Below, piece by piece: positions 9,098 through 17,546 of a stretch of 52,095 nt of DNA. The stretch's first letter is position 1; each line of letters opens with the position of its first letter. Source of the stretch: Acidimicrobiaceae bacterium (GTDB taxonomy: Bacteria > Actinomycetota > Acidimicrobiia > Acidimicrobiales > Bog-793); contig PLIM01000087.1 in NCBI GenBank assembly GCA_003139355.1, positions 6,573 through 58,667 of the forward strand, in the 5' to 3' direction. The notes under the pieces were generated by a model, which ran no database searches, had not been told where the DNA came from, and was given only the letters and a program-made list of their open reading frames with translations. The translations under genes were made by a program, and so were the position numbers.

Positions 9098-10350
9098 CGC
9101 TTCGCCGCCCTCAGGTATCCGTCACGGTCGATCAGCTCGGCGACGGCTTCGAGAGTCGGCGGAATGGTCGCCGACGGCCCGACTGCACCGGCGAGTGCCT
9201 CGACGGTTTTGAGACCGGTGCCCGTGACGTAGACGACGACACGTTCATCGGGCCGGACGATACCCGCGTCAGCCAGCTTGGCAAGCGTCGCCACGGTCAC
9301 GCCTCCCGCGGTCTCGGCGAAGATCCCTTCGGTGCGGGCCAGCAAACGGATTCCCTCGATGATCTCCTCGTCGGTGACCGCCGCGATCGCACCTCCGCTG
9401 CGGCGAACCGCGTCGAGGGCGTACCAGCCGTCCGCCGGATTGCCTATCGCAAGCGACTTCGCGATCGTCGCGGGCTTGACCGGCCGCACGTGGTCGGCTC
9501 CATCGGCGAATGCAGTCGCCACGGGCGAGCAACCCTGTGCCTGCGCGCCGGAGATCCTGACCTCGCTTTCGCCGTGGACGAGGCCGAGCTCGGAAAGCTC
9601 GCGAAACCCCTTGTCGATCTTGGTGAGCTGGCTTCCGGACGCAATTGGGACCACGACGTGGTCGGGGAGCTGCCAGCCGAGCTGCTCGGCGACCTCGAAG
9701 GCCAGCGTCTTCGAGCCTTCGGCGTAGTAGGGCCGAATGTTGACGTTGACGAAGGCCCACTCGGTGAATTCGCTTGCCAGCTCCGCGCAAAGGCGGTTCA
9801 CGTCGTCGTAGCTGCCTTCGACCGCGACGAGGTGTCCGCCGAAGACTGCGGTCGTGATGAGTTTCACGGCCTCGAGATCGTGAGGCACGAACACGAACGA
9901 TTCCATGCCGGCCCGAGCGGCGTGGGCGGCGAGCGAATTCGCGAGATTGCCGGTCGAGGCGCACGCGGCGACCTTGAACCCGAGCTCACGGGCCTTGGTG
10001 AGAGCTACTGCGACAACTCGGTCCTTGAACGAGCCTGTCGGGTTGCGGGTGTCGTCCTTCACCCAGACCTCACCGAGCCCGAGCTCGGCGGCGAGACGGT
10101 CGGCCAGGATCAGTGGCGTGAACCCGGACCCGAGGTCGACCGGCGATTCGGCCGAGACCGGAAGAAGGTCCGCGTACCGCCACATGTTGGGCGGCCCGGC
10201 CGCGATGCGTTCGCGGGTAACTGTTCTCCGCAGCGCATCGTGGTCGTACGCGACCTCGAGCGGCCCGAAACAGAACTCGCACACATGGAGCGCCTCAGCC
10301 GCGTACCTGCGTGCGCACTCCCGACAGCGAAGCCCGACGACATGACCCAC
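9094..10350 (-). CDS. thrC: Threonine synthase-like PLP enzyme with N-terminal zinc ribbon
   Basis: 418 residues. An N-terminal rubredoxin-like ribbon (LRCRECARRY and HVCEFCFGPLE, two CxxC pairs) precedes a fold-type II PLP domain with the lysine in [15 protein letters not shown] and the phosphate-binding loop ASTGNLANSLAAHAARAG. Threonine synthase converts O-phosphohomoserine to threonine. The window contains a second thrC (25.2 kb) in the canonical hom cluster, and this copy is instead coupled to a MoaD-like sulfur carrier, so it may use a sulfur nucleophile; that is inference. The GTG start at 10350 has AGGAGG 5 nt upstream. I recall the same thrC-moaD-groEL neighbourhood in Streptomyces. 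Confidence 0.86.
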   Translation of the reverse strand: MGHVVGLRCRECARRYAAEALHVCEFCFGPLEVAYDHDALRRTVTRERIAAGPPNMWRYADLLPVSAESPVDLGSGFTPLILADRLAAELGLGEVWVKDDTRNPTGSFKDRVVAVALTKARELGFKVAACASTGNLANSLAAHAARAGMESFVFVPHDLEAVKLITTAVFGGHLVAVEGSYDDVNRLCAELASEFTEWAFVNVNIRPYYAEGSKTLAFEVAEQLGWQLPDHVVVPIASGSQLTKIDKGFRELSELGLVHGESEVRISGAQAQGCSPVATAFADGADHVRPVKPATIAKSLAIGNPADGWYALDAVRRSGGAIAAVTDEEIIEGIRLLARTEGIFAETAGGVTVATLAKLADAGIVRPDERVVVYVTGTGLKTVEALAGAVGPSATIPPTLEAVAELIDRDGYLRAAKR

Positions 10351-10570
10351 AGGACCCTCCTCATCGTTCGGGCATTGGCACCTGGCACTGCCCAGGAGGC
10401 TCGTGCTGGTTGTCGCGGCTTTCGTCGGGCCCGATCCCTCGGCCGCTCTTGATGATGGGCCTCAAGTGTGGACCACAGCCCGGCGCACGTCAAAGGATGC
10501 CGACCACGTGTCGATGATCACCTACGAGCAAACCTTGTCGGTGTCACAAGCCCTAACGTGGCGTCCGACC

Positions 10571-10807
10571 ATGGCCGCCGTATCCGATGTCACTACGCCG
10601 ATTGCTTGTTATCACCACGGGGGCTTCCCGGTCGCCGAGTTGCGGGCGATGAAGAAGAACCAGCGGGTCTCGGCCTGCACCCCCGCTCGCGACGAGAACG
10701 CGATTGTCGGTGCTCGCCGCGGGGCCCTCGGGCGCATCGAGCTTGCTCCCCAAGCCCGAGACGTCCGGGACGTCGCACTGCGTCGCGCAGGAGTACGGGT
10801 CGCATGA
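10571..10807 (+). pseudogene. Truncated glucosyl-3-phosphoglycerate synthase-like remnant
   Basis: The frame ending at 10807 contains YHHGGFPVAELRAMKKNQRV followed by SACTPARDENAIVGA, which lines up with the N-terminus of GpgS-type GT2 enzymes (pattern H-x-GW-x3-EL-x-AAK-x2-R-x-ISVVLPALNEEATI in the mycobacterial protein as I recall it). After about 60 residues only VRDVALRRAGVRVA remains, resembling the next conserved helix, and the frame stops at the otsA start with ATGA overlap. The rest of the ~300-residue enzyme is absent. An intact GpgS would make glucosylglycerate precursors. It is most likely a deletion remnant. The rest of the 453-bp gap 10351-10803 shows no other gene. Confidence 0.5.
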
Positions 10808-12246
10808 CCGAGTTCGACTTCGTCGTCGTCTCGAACCGGGGACCGTTCACGCTCGAGAGCCGGCCCGGGGGAGTAGTCGAATTTCGGCCGGCGGCGGGTG
10901 GCTTGGCACCGAGCCTGAGCGGCGCGCTCGCCGAAGAGCCGATGGGCTCGGGCAGCGGAGTGCTCTGGGTCGCCTCAGCCTTCACCGAAGCAGATCGGCT
11001 CTACGCATCGGCCGGCGCCGTAGCTACCGGACAGGACACGTTGAAGCTGCGCATGGTCGCTGTCACGCCCGAGATCGGGCGAGCAGCCTACGACGTGATC
11101 GCCAATGGCACGCTGTGGTTTCTCCACCACGGGCTGTTCGACCATGCGCGCCGCCCGTGTTTCGACCGCGTCTGGCACGAGGCGTGGGAAGGGTACTGCC
11201 AGTTCAACGAGGCCATTGCGGACGCGGTCGCAGAACAAGCCGCGACCGGGGCGACTGTGGTCGTGAACGACTATCACCTGGCGCTCGTCGGCCGGTATCT
11301 CGCAAAGAGCCGGCCCGATCTCGCGACCGCGTTCTTTACCCACACCGCTTTCTGCCCCCCGGAGGACCTCGCCATGGTGCCGGACGGGCCCCGCCTCGAG
11401 CTGATGGAGTCCATGTCCTGTTTCGGTGCTTGCGGGTTCCACACCTCTCGGTGGCGTGACGCCTTCGTGCGATGTGCGTCGGCGGTCGGCGTCGAGGCGC
11501 CCGCGACCTTCGTAGCCCCCCTCGGCGCCGACCCGGCGAGGCTCGACGAGGTGGCGGCCACCGTGGCCTGCCGATCACGTCTCGAGCGCCTCGAAGCCGA
11601 GCTCGACGGCCGCACGCTGCTGCTGCGCAGCGACCGCGTCGAACTCTCGAAGAACCTGATACGCGGCTTCCTCGCCTTCGACGAGCTGCTGGAGGCGTCG
11701 CCGCAATGGCGGGGGCGTCTGATCTTCTATGCGCGGGTCTACGGGTCACGCGAGTCTCTACCGGAGTATCTCGCCTACCGGACCGAGGTGGAACACGTGG
11801 TGGCCCGGGTGAACGAGCGTTGGGGCGAGTCCGGCTACGTGCCGGTCGTGCTCGACCTCGAGGACGATTTCGAGGCGACTGTGGCCACCCTCCAGCGCTA
11901 CGACCTGCTGTTAGTCAACCCCATTCGGGACGGGCTCAACCTTGTTGCGATGGAAGGGCCGGCGGTCAACCAACGAGACGGCGTGCTCGCGCTCTCACGA
12001 GAGGCGGGTGCTTACGACGAGTTGGCGGACGTGGCAATCGGCCTCAATCCCTTCGACGTGACCGGGACGGCGGCTGCGATATCCAGCGGCCTCTCCATGA
12101 GCTTGGAGGAGCGCCGGGTTCGGGCCGCGGAGCTGCGGCGCCGGGCGCGCTCGCGCACGCCAGCGCATTGGCTGGCCGAGGTCCGCCGCGCAGCCCGGGT
12201 TCCCGGCCAGCGGGGTCCGCGCGCCTGGGGCCAGGCCGGCGACTAG
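10804..12246 (+). CDS. Divergent trehalose-6-phosphate synthase-like GT20 enzyme
   Basis: 480-residue retaining glycosyltransferase of family GT20, which in OtsA joins NDP-glucose to glucose-6-phosphate. Family marks are VVVSNRGPF at the N-terminus, GGLAPSLSGAL, VVVNDYHLALV and LLVNPIRDGLNLVAMEG. Several core motifs deviate from OtsA: the usual VDRxDYxKG loop reads SDRVELSKN, and HIPFPPxEL reads HTAFCPPEDL. It may use a different donor or acceptor. The ATG at 10804 has AGGAG 10 nt upstream. It faces otsB, with which it shares a 4-nt stop overlap. Trehalose synthesis remains the likeliest role given the adjacent phosphatase. Confidence 0.85.
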   Translation: MTEFDFVVVSNRGPFTLESRPGGVVEFRPAAGGLAPSLSGALAEEPMGSGSGVLWVASAFTEADRLYASAGAVATGQDTLKLRMVAVTPEIGRAAYDVIANGTLWFLHHGLFDHARRPCFDRVWHEAWEGYCQFNEAIADAVAEQAATGATVVVNDYHLALVGRYLAKSRPDLATAFFTHTAFCPPEDLAMVPDGPRLELMESMSCFGACGFHTSRWRDAFVRCASAVGVEAPATFVAPLGADPARLDEVAATVACRSRLERLEAELDGRTLLLRSDRVELSKNLIRGFLAFDELLEASPQWRGRLIFYARVYGSRESLPEYLAYRTEVEHVVARVNERWGESGYVPVVLDLEDDFEATVATLQRYDLLLVNPIRDGLNLVAMEGPAVNQRDGVLALSREAGAYDELADVAIGLNPFDVTGTAAAISSGLSMSLEERRVRAAELRRRARSRTPAHWLAEVRRAARVPGQRGPRAWGQAGD

Positions 12247-13124
12247 GACGGGCGCAGCAGTCCGGCCAGTGCGACGAGGAAACCGACCGCGGCGCCCGGA
12301 CCGTCGAGGACGAGGTCGGCCGCCTCAACCATCCCGTGGGGCACCTCGGCGCCGGTGACCGCGACCTTCAAGGTTCGGAGACCGGATGCGGTCCGCAATC
12401 TGTCGAGCGCGTCGAACGCGAGGAGGTCGCCGGCATCGTCGCCGAGGTAAGCAGCCCTTTCCAGCCCCGCGCACAACTCGGTCACGACCGTTCCCTTGTC
12501 GATCCCGAGCGGGAGTGTGAGCTCCACGCTCGCTTTTCCCAGCCGCGGCACGAGACCGTGCTCGGCTGCGATGGTTCGCACCGCCTCTGTCGTCTGTGCC
12601 ACGACCGCCTCGAGATCGGCACCCGAGGCGCTGAGCGAGCGCCAGTGGACCGTGATCCCGTAGCCCTTGTCGTCGACCCGGACACCGCTGGGCACGGCGG
12701 CAAGGAGCTGATCACGAACGGCCTCGATCACCGGGCGCCAAGCCGAGACCCCGGCGCGGCGCTGGACCGTCCCGTCCGGGAAGCACTCTTCGAGCCCGTT
12801 GAGGCCGATGGCCCGAAGAGGCGATCGATAGCTTTCGATCTCGAGGCGATCGGTGAGGAACGCCGCGGACCGTCCCGAGATCGCGGCGACAACGGCCAGC
12901 TCCCGGGCAAGGTCGTGGAGGGCCCCAAGCGCGCCGGGCAACGGGCGGGCAGCTTGTGGATCGACGACGATCGGGGCGATCGTCCCGTCGAAGTCGCAAC
13001 AGAGCCCAGCTGTTCCGGGGGCTTCGGCGAGAAGCTCGAGAGCGGAAGACTCGGTGGCAGTCAGCCTGCGAACCTCGGCGCCGCCAGCGTTCTCAACGCG
13101 GCCGGCGTTCGAGCCAGGGACCAC
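12243..13124 (-). CDS. otsB: Trehalose-phosphatase
   Basis: HAD-superfamily phosphatase that would release trehalose from trehalose-6-phosphate. Motif I is LCCDFDGTIAPIV (nucleophile Asp in DFDGT), motif II is in VAAISGRSAAFL, and the metal-binding motif is AAYLGDDAGDLLAFDAL. The ORF runs to 13190, but that would overlap the DUF3263 gene by 98 nt. The GTG at 13124 reduces this, though the true start is uncertain because no good ribosome binding site is seen. The gene is convergent with the GT20 enzyme, an unusual orientation for a pathway pair. Confidence 0.88.
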   Translation of the reverse strand: MVPGSNAGRVENAGGAEVRRLTATESSALELLAEAPGTAGLCCDFDGTIAPIVVDPQAARPLPGALGALHDLARELAVVAAISGRSAAFLTDRLEIESYRSPLRAIGLNGLEECFPDGTVQRRAGVSAWRPVIEAVRDQLLAAVPSGVRVDDKGYGITVHWRSLSASGADLEAVVAQTTEAVRTIAAEHGLVPRLGKASVELTLPLGIDKGTVVTELCAGLERAAYLGDDAGDLLAFDALDRLRTASGLRTLKVAVTGAEVPHGMVEAADLVLDGPGAAVGFLVALAGLLRPS

Positions 13125-13353
13125 CTTCGTAACGGTCCCGGCGCCGGCGAACAAGCCGGCGTTGAACACGGTGGACCACGAGCGGGTCATAGGCGAAAGC
13201 CTCGGGTGAGCCGGCCAATCGCCGTAGCACGCCGTAGTATGCGCCCGGGGACAGCCCCAGCCTTTCGTGGATCGCCTGGCGTTTGGACGGGGAAAACAAC
13301 CACCAGTCGCGTTCTACATCGAGCACATCGCGGTCCCGATCGGTCAGCGTCAT
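13093..13353 (-). CDS. DUF3263 family protein
   Basis: 86 residues from the ATG at 13353. The segment MTLTDRDRDVLDVERDWW, then LGLSPGAYYGVLRRLAGSPEA and the basic tail RRLVRRRRDRY, match DUF3263, a small helical actinobacterial family with a helix-turn-helix-like look and no assigned function. The ORF track starts at 13458, but the family begins at this internal Met. It lies upstream of otsB and overlaps its 5' end, so the two are probably one transcript. The 94 bp to the divergent ccdA gene should hold both promoters. Confidence 0.78.
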   Translation of the reverse strand: MTLTDRDRDVLDVERDWWLFSPSKRQAIHERLGLSPGAYYGVLRRLAGSPEAFAYDPLVVHRVQRRLVRRRRDRYEGGPWLERRPR

Positions 13354-13447
13354 CCCACCCGACAATGCCAATCTCAGCCCCGCGAAGCAAGGACCCTCGC
13401 CCGAGGTGCCCGAGAGCGGCGCCGTTCGGGCAGACTTCAAGGCCGAG

Positions 13448-14200
13448 ATGACCAACACGGTGAGCTATGTCGCGGCTTTCGGCGGTGGTGTCGCGTCCTT
13501 CGTGTCGCCCTGCGTGCTGCCGATCGTCCCGGGCTATCTCTCGGTCGTCACCGGGTTGGACCTCACCGACGCCGTACAGGGATCGCGCCACCACCTTCTT
13601 CGGATCGCCCGTGACACGGCGTTGTTCGTGGCCGGGTTCACGGTGGTGTTCGTGCTCCTCGGCATCACGGCGACGACGATCGGGAGCGCGGTCTTTCGCG
13701 ACAAGGAGTTGTTGCTGCGCATCTCGGGGGCGCTCGTCGTCGCGATGGCGTTGTTCCTGGCGGGTTCGCTCGTGCTGAGGAGACCCGGCTGGTACCGAGA
13801 AGCCCGGTTCCATCCGAACCTCGAGCGATACGGGCCTTTCGCGGCGCCGGTCGCAGGTGCCGCCTTCGGCTTCGGCTGGCAACCCTGCCTCGGGCCGATC
13901 CTTGCCGCGGTGAGCACAGTCGCGATGAGCTCGGGATCTGCAGGCCAGGGAGCGGCGTTACTGGCCATGTACTCGCTGGGGCTCGGGGTCCCGTTTCTCG
14001 TCGTCGGTCTCGCACTCGGCCGGCTGTCGGGGATGCTGCGCCTCATCCGCCGCCATTCCCGGCCCATCACGATCCTCTCCGCAGTCGTGATGGGTGCCTT
14101 CGGCGTCCTGTTGTTCACCGACAAGTTGACCTATCTGACGAGCTACCTGGAGACGCTCATGCGCGCGATCGGCCTCGGCCGGCTCATAACGGTCGGCTGA
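13448..14200 (+). CDS. ccdA: CcdA-like cytochrome c biogenesis / thiol-transfer membrane protein
   Basis: 250 residues with six hydrophobic segments. The two conserved membrane cysteines that shuttle reductant across the membrane are in SFVSPCVLPIVPGYLS and FGWQPCLGPILAAVS, the hallmark CxxP-type pair of CcdA/DsbD proteins. It would pass electrons from cytoplasmic thioredoxin to an extracytoplasmic thiol protein, for example in cytochrome c maturation. No resB, resC or thioredoxin-like partner is adjacent. The ORF begins at 13283, but the family starts at MTNTVSYVAAFGGG, so I use 13448. Convergent with acnA, 13 bp apart. Confidence 0.88.
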   Translation: MTNTVSYVAAFGGGVASFVSPCVLPIVPGYLSVVTGLDLTDAVQGSRHHLLRIARDTALFVAGFTVVFVLLGITATTIGSAVFRDKELLLRISGALVVAMALFLAGSLVLRRPGWYREARFHPNLERYGPFAAPVAGAAFGFGWQPCLGPILAAVSTVAMSSGSAGQGAALLAMYSLGLGVPFLVVGLALGRLSGMLRLIRRHSRPITILSAVVMGAFGVLLFTDKLTYLTSYLETLMRAIGLGRLITVG

Positions 14201-14213
14201 GGCCGAGCGAGAA

Positions 14214-16919
14214 TCAGCCTGCCGCGAGCGCCCTCACGACGAACGGCAGGATGCCCCCGTGCCACAAGTACTCAGCCTCGCCGGGCGTGTCGACGCGCAG
14301 CATCACTTTGAAGACGCGGTCGTCGGCTCTGACGGTGAGCGCGCGCCCGACCAGCTCGCCGGTCAAAGCGCCGGAAAGGCCCTTCAAGTCGATCGACTCG
14401 CGGCCTGTGAGCCCGAGCGACTCCGCATTCTCGCCGGGGAGGAACTGCAGGGGGAGCACGCCCATGCCGACCAGGTTCGACCTGTGGATCCGCTCGAAGC
14501 TCTCGGCGAGAACCGCGCGGACACCGAGCAGCGCCGGGCCCTTTGCCGCCCAGTCACGCGACGAGCCGGAGCCGTACTCCCTGCCGGCTATGACAACGAG
14601 GGGCACGCCCTCGGACTGGTAGCGGGCGGCCGCTTCGAAGATCGTCGTCTGATCGCCCTCGGGCAGGTGCACGGTCACTCCGCCCTCGATCCCGGGCACG
14701 AGATGGTTGCGGATGCGGGGGTTGGCGAAGGTTCCGCGGATCATGACCTCGTGATTGCCGCGCCGGCTGCCGTAAGAATTGAACTCGGCCACAGCTACGC
14801 CGTGGCTCTGCAACCAGAGCCCGGCCGGGCTCGACGGCTGGATCGTCCCAGCGGGCGAGATGTGGTCGGTCGTGACGCTGTCTCCGAGGACGGCCAGCAC
14901 CCTCGCGCCGGTGAGGTCGGTGAGGGGCTCCGGCTCGGCTTTCATCCCCTCGAGAAACGGTGGCCTTTGCACGTAAGTCGACTGCCCATCCCAGGCGTAG
15001 CGCTCCCCCGTCGGGATCGCGAGTGATCGCCAGTTCTCGTCACCGGTCGTGGCGTTCGCGTACTCGTGGCGGAACATCTCGGCGCCCACCGCCTGCTCGA
15101 GCACCTGTGCGACCTCCTCCGACGAGGGCCAGAGGTCCGCGAGCAGCACCGCTCGGCCATCGGGGGATACGCCGATGGCCTCGGTGGCGAGATCGAGGTT
15201 CATCGTGCCCGCGAGCGCGTACGCGACCACGAGCGGCGGGGACGCGAGGTAGTTCATGCGGACGTCGGGATGGATCCTCCCCTCGAAATTGCGATTGCCC
15301 GACAGCACGGCCGCGCATGCAAGGCGGTGGGCGTTGATGGCCCGGGAGATCTCCGGGAGCAGCGGGCCCGAGTTGCCGATGCAGGTCGTGCAGCCGAAGC
15401 CCACGAGACCGAAGCCGAGCTTGTCGAGATAGGGCACCAGCCCGGCCCGCTCGAGGTAGTCCATGACGACCCGCGAGCCCGGCGCGAGGCTCGTCTTCAC
15501 CCAGGGCTTGGATGAAAGGCCGAGCTCGACGGCCTTCTTCGCCACGAGGCCGGCGCCGATCATGACCTGTGGGTTCGAAGTATTGGTGCAACTGGTGATC
15601 GCGGCGATCACGACGTGGCCGTGTTCGAGATCGAACTCGCTCCCCTCAGCGAGGCGCACGTGTGCCCGGGCGGAGCCGCGGAGCCCATCGGGATCCAAAG
15701 CAGTTGCAACGGGATCGGGAAGCGAGTGCGGGAGGGCTTCGGCGAACATCGCCTTGGACCGGCGGAGCGGAACCCGGTCCTGCGGGCGCGACGGGCCGGC
15801 GAGGCTCGGCTCGACGGTCGAGAGGTCGAGCTCGATCCGTTCGCAATAGGCGGGTTCGGCTGTCTCGTCGTGCCACAGCCCCTGTTCCTTGGCGTAGGCC
15901 TCCACGAGTGCGCAGCCCTGCGCAGGCCGGCCGGTGAGCCGCAGATAGCGGAGAGTCTCAGAGTCGATCGGGAAGATCGTGACCGTGGAGCCGTACTCCG
16001 GCGACATGTTGCCTATGGTCGCCCGGTTCTCGAGCGGCACCTTCGCCACGCCCGGGCCGTAGCACTCGACGAACTTGCCGACGACGCCGTGAGCACGCAG
16101 CAGCTCTGCAACCGTGAGGACGAGGTCGGTCGCGGTCGTGGCTTCCGGGAGCTCGCCGGTCAGGCGCAGACCCACCACCGGCGGTACGAGCATGGAGATC
16201 GGCTGGCCGAGCATGGCTGCCTCTGCCTCGATGCCTCCGACGCCCCAGGCGAGCACGCCGAGGCCGTTCACCATCGGCGTGTGCGAGTCGGTGCCGACGA
16301 CGGTGTCGGGATAGGCGGCGCCCTCGGCGTCGGTGAACACGACGCTGCTCAGGTACTCGAGGTTGACCTGGTGGCAGATGCCGGTGCCGGGAGGCACGAC
16401 GCGCAAGTTCGAGAAGGCTTGCTGGCCCCAGCGCAGGAACCGGTAGCGCTCGGCGTTGCGCTCGTACTCGAGGGTCGTGTTCACCTTGAGGGCGTCGCGA
16501 CGGGCATAGGCGTCAACGACGACGGAATGGTCGATCACGAGGTCGACAGGCACCAGGGGGTTGATCCGGCCCGCGCTCCCACCGAGCGCCTCGATGGCGT
16601 CGCGCATTGCCGCGAGGTCGACGACACACGGCACGCCGGTGAAGTCCTGGAGGAGGATGCGCGCCGGCGAGTACGCGATCTCCCGGGCAGCGCCGCCGCC
16701 GGTCTCATAACGGGCCAAGGCCTCCACGTCTCCCGCTTTCACGCTCGCGCCGTCCTCGTGGCGCAGCAGGTTCTCGAGGAGGAGCTTGATCGAGTAGGGG
16801 ACCCGCCCGAGATCCGCGACCTGCTCGAGGGCCGACAGGCGATGGATGCGGTAGCGCCGGTCACCGACCTCCAAGGTGCCCTCGGCGCCGAAGCTGTCTC
16901 GGCTGTCTCGTCTGGTCAT
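14214..16919 (-). CDS. acnA: Aconitate hydratase A
   Basis: Interconverts citrate and isocitrate with a [4Fe-4S] cluster in the cytoplasm. 901 residues from the ATG at 16919, typical of AcnA. Cluster cysteines are visible in ITSCTNTSNPQVM and GFGCTTCIGNSGPL. The swivel domain carries GREYGSGSSRDWAAKGPALL and the serine loop. The ORF track extends to 17315, but the extra 130 residues are Arg/Pro-rich nonsense overlapping marR; GGAGG precedes the chosen ATG. It lies 26 bp downstream of marR in one operon, which suggests control by that regulator. Aconitases can also act as iron-responsive RNA-binding proteins when the cluster is lost. Confidence 0.96.
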   Translation of the reverse strand: MTRRDSRDSFGAEGTLEVGDRRYRIHRLSALEQVADLGRVPYSIKLLLENLLRHEDGASVKAGDVEALARYETGGGAAREIAYSPARILLQDFTGVPCVVDLAAMRDAIEALGGSAGRINPLVPVDLVIDHSVVVDAYARRDALKVNTTLEYERNAERYRFLRWGQQAFSNLRVVPPGTGICHQVNLEYLSSVVFTDAEGAAYPDTVVGTDSHTPMVNGLGVLAWGVGGIEAEAAMLGQPISMLVPPVVGLRLTGELPEATTATDLVLTVAELLRAHGVVGKFVECYGPGVAKVPLENRATIGNMSPEYGSTVTIFPIDSETLRYLRLTGRPAQGCALVEAYAKEQGLWHDETAEPAYCERIELDLSTVEPSLAGPSRPQDRVPLRRSKAMFAEALPHSLPDPVATALDPDGLRGSARAHVRLAEGSEFDLEHGHVVIAAITSCTNTSNPQVMIGAGLVAKKAVELGLSSKPWVKTSLAPGSRVVMDYLERAGLVPYLDKLGFGLVGFGCTTCIGNSGPLLPEISRAINAHRLACAAVLSGNRNFEGRIHPDVRMNYLASPPLVVAYALAGTMNLDLATEAIGVSPDGRAVLLADLWPSSEEVAQVLEQAVGAEMFRHEYANATTGDENWRSLAIPTGERYAWDGQSTYVQRPPFLEGMKAEPEPLTDLTGARVLAVLGDSVTTDHISPAGTIQPSSPAGLWLQSHGVAVAEFNSYGSRRGNHEVMIRGTFANPRIRNHLVPGIEGGVTVHLPEGDQTTIFEAAARYQSEGVPLVVIAGREYGSGSSRDWAAKGPALLGVRAVLAESFERIHRSNLVGMGVLPLQFLPGENAESLGLTGRESIDLKGLSGALTGELVGRALTVRADDRVFKVMLRVDTPGEAEYLWHGGILPFVVRALAAG

Positions 16920-16945
16920 TTCGTCGTTGCCTCCAAGGTGGCGCT

Positions 16946-17434
16946 CTAGGCGGTGAGGATGGCAGCCTCGGGGTTGACCCGATCGCGGAGCTTGCGCAGC
17001 GCGGCTACGACGGCGAGCTCCTCGTCCGGGTCGAGGGCTCCGTCGAGGAGCTCGGCGAGCTGCGCACGGTGGACGTCGAGCGCTTGGCGCATCCGCGTCT
17101 CGCCGGCGTCGGTAAGTGCGGCGAACGCACCCCGGCGATCCTCGGGGCAGGCCTGGCGGCTCACCAGGCCTGCTTCTGACAGGCGGTCGACCGCCCGGGT
17201 GAGACCGCTCGGGGTGAGCGCCGTCTGTGCTGCGAGGTCGCTCATCCGCAGCCGCCCGCCTGAGGTGCGGGCGAGCCGGATCAGGATCTCGAATTCCTGG
17301 CCAGCAAGTTCGCACTGGCGCTCGAGCGGCGGGCCGACCGCCCGACGCAGCCCCGAAGCGGCCTCGAAGACGAGCCCGACGAGCGTGATCCGGTCAATCT
17401 CGCTCGCACGCTCGGGTGTGCCTACTGGTTCCAC
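16946..17434 (-). CDS. MarR-family transcriptional regulator
   Basis: 162 residues from the GTG at 17434. The winged helix-turn-helix is in RMSDLAAQTALTPSGLTRAVDRL followed by the wing GLVSRQACPEDRRGAFAALTDAG, a typical MarR pattern; flanking helices form the dimer interface. It is co-directional with acnA (26 bp) and divergent from yceI. TATGCT sits 6 nt before the GTG, indicating a leaderless mRNA and supporting this start over 17476. Two identical-type palindromes in the intergenic region are its probable operators, so it likely autoregulates and controls yceI, and perhaps acnA. Confidence 0.9.
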   Translation of the reverse strand: MEPVGTPERASEIDRITLVGLVFEAASGLRRAVGPPLERQCELAGQEFEILIRLARTSGGRLRMSDLAAQTALTPSGLTRAVDRLSEAGLVSRQACPEDRRGAFAALTDAGETRMRQALDVHRAQLAELLDGALDPDEELAVVAALRKLRDRVNPEAAILTA

Positions 17435-17440
17435 GCCGAC

Positions 17441-17446
17441 AGCATA
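17441..17446 (-). promoter_or_regulatory. Putative leaderless -10 box for marR
   Basis: TATGCT on the minus strand, 6 nt before the GTG at 17434. The -35 region expected about 17 bp further upstream falls on operator copy 1. Confidence 0.45.
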
Positions 17447-17464
17447 ACGGGAGTCCGGGAATAG

Positions 17465-17505
17465 TTGCGCGGGCAATTAGTTGATATAGTTAGTTGCGCA
17501 AGCAA
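17465..17505. promoter_or_regulatory. Twin MarR-type operators between marR and yceI
   Basis: Two palindromic sites, TTGCGCGGGCAA (17465-17476) and TTGCGCAAGCAA (17494-17505), share the TTGC-N4-GCAA core and repeat 29 bp apart. Copy 1 covers the expected marR -35 region. A TATAGT box (17485-17490) between them would place the yceI transcription start at about 17497, inside copy 2. The layout fits repression of both divergent genes by the MarR protein; this is inferred from position. Confidence 0.6.
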
Positions 17506-17546
17506 ATGAACTCGCAGCCTCTCAGCACAACACAAGGAGTCTCGAC

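Noticed and set aside
13190-13190. otsB start at 13190 from the ORF track
   Set aside because: It would overlap the conserved C-terminal half of the DUF3263 gene by 98 nt and the added residues do not resemble trehalose-phosphatases.
11472-13451. 659-residue plus-strand ORF spanning otsA and otsB
   Set aside because: Out of frame with otsA and antisense to otsB; Arg/Gly-rich with no recognisable domain.
15615-16949. 444-residue plus-strand ORF inside acnA
   Set aside because: Antisense to aconitase; composition typical of GC-rich shadow frames.
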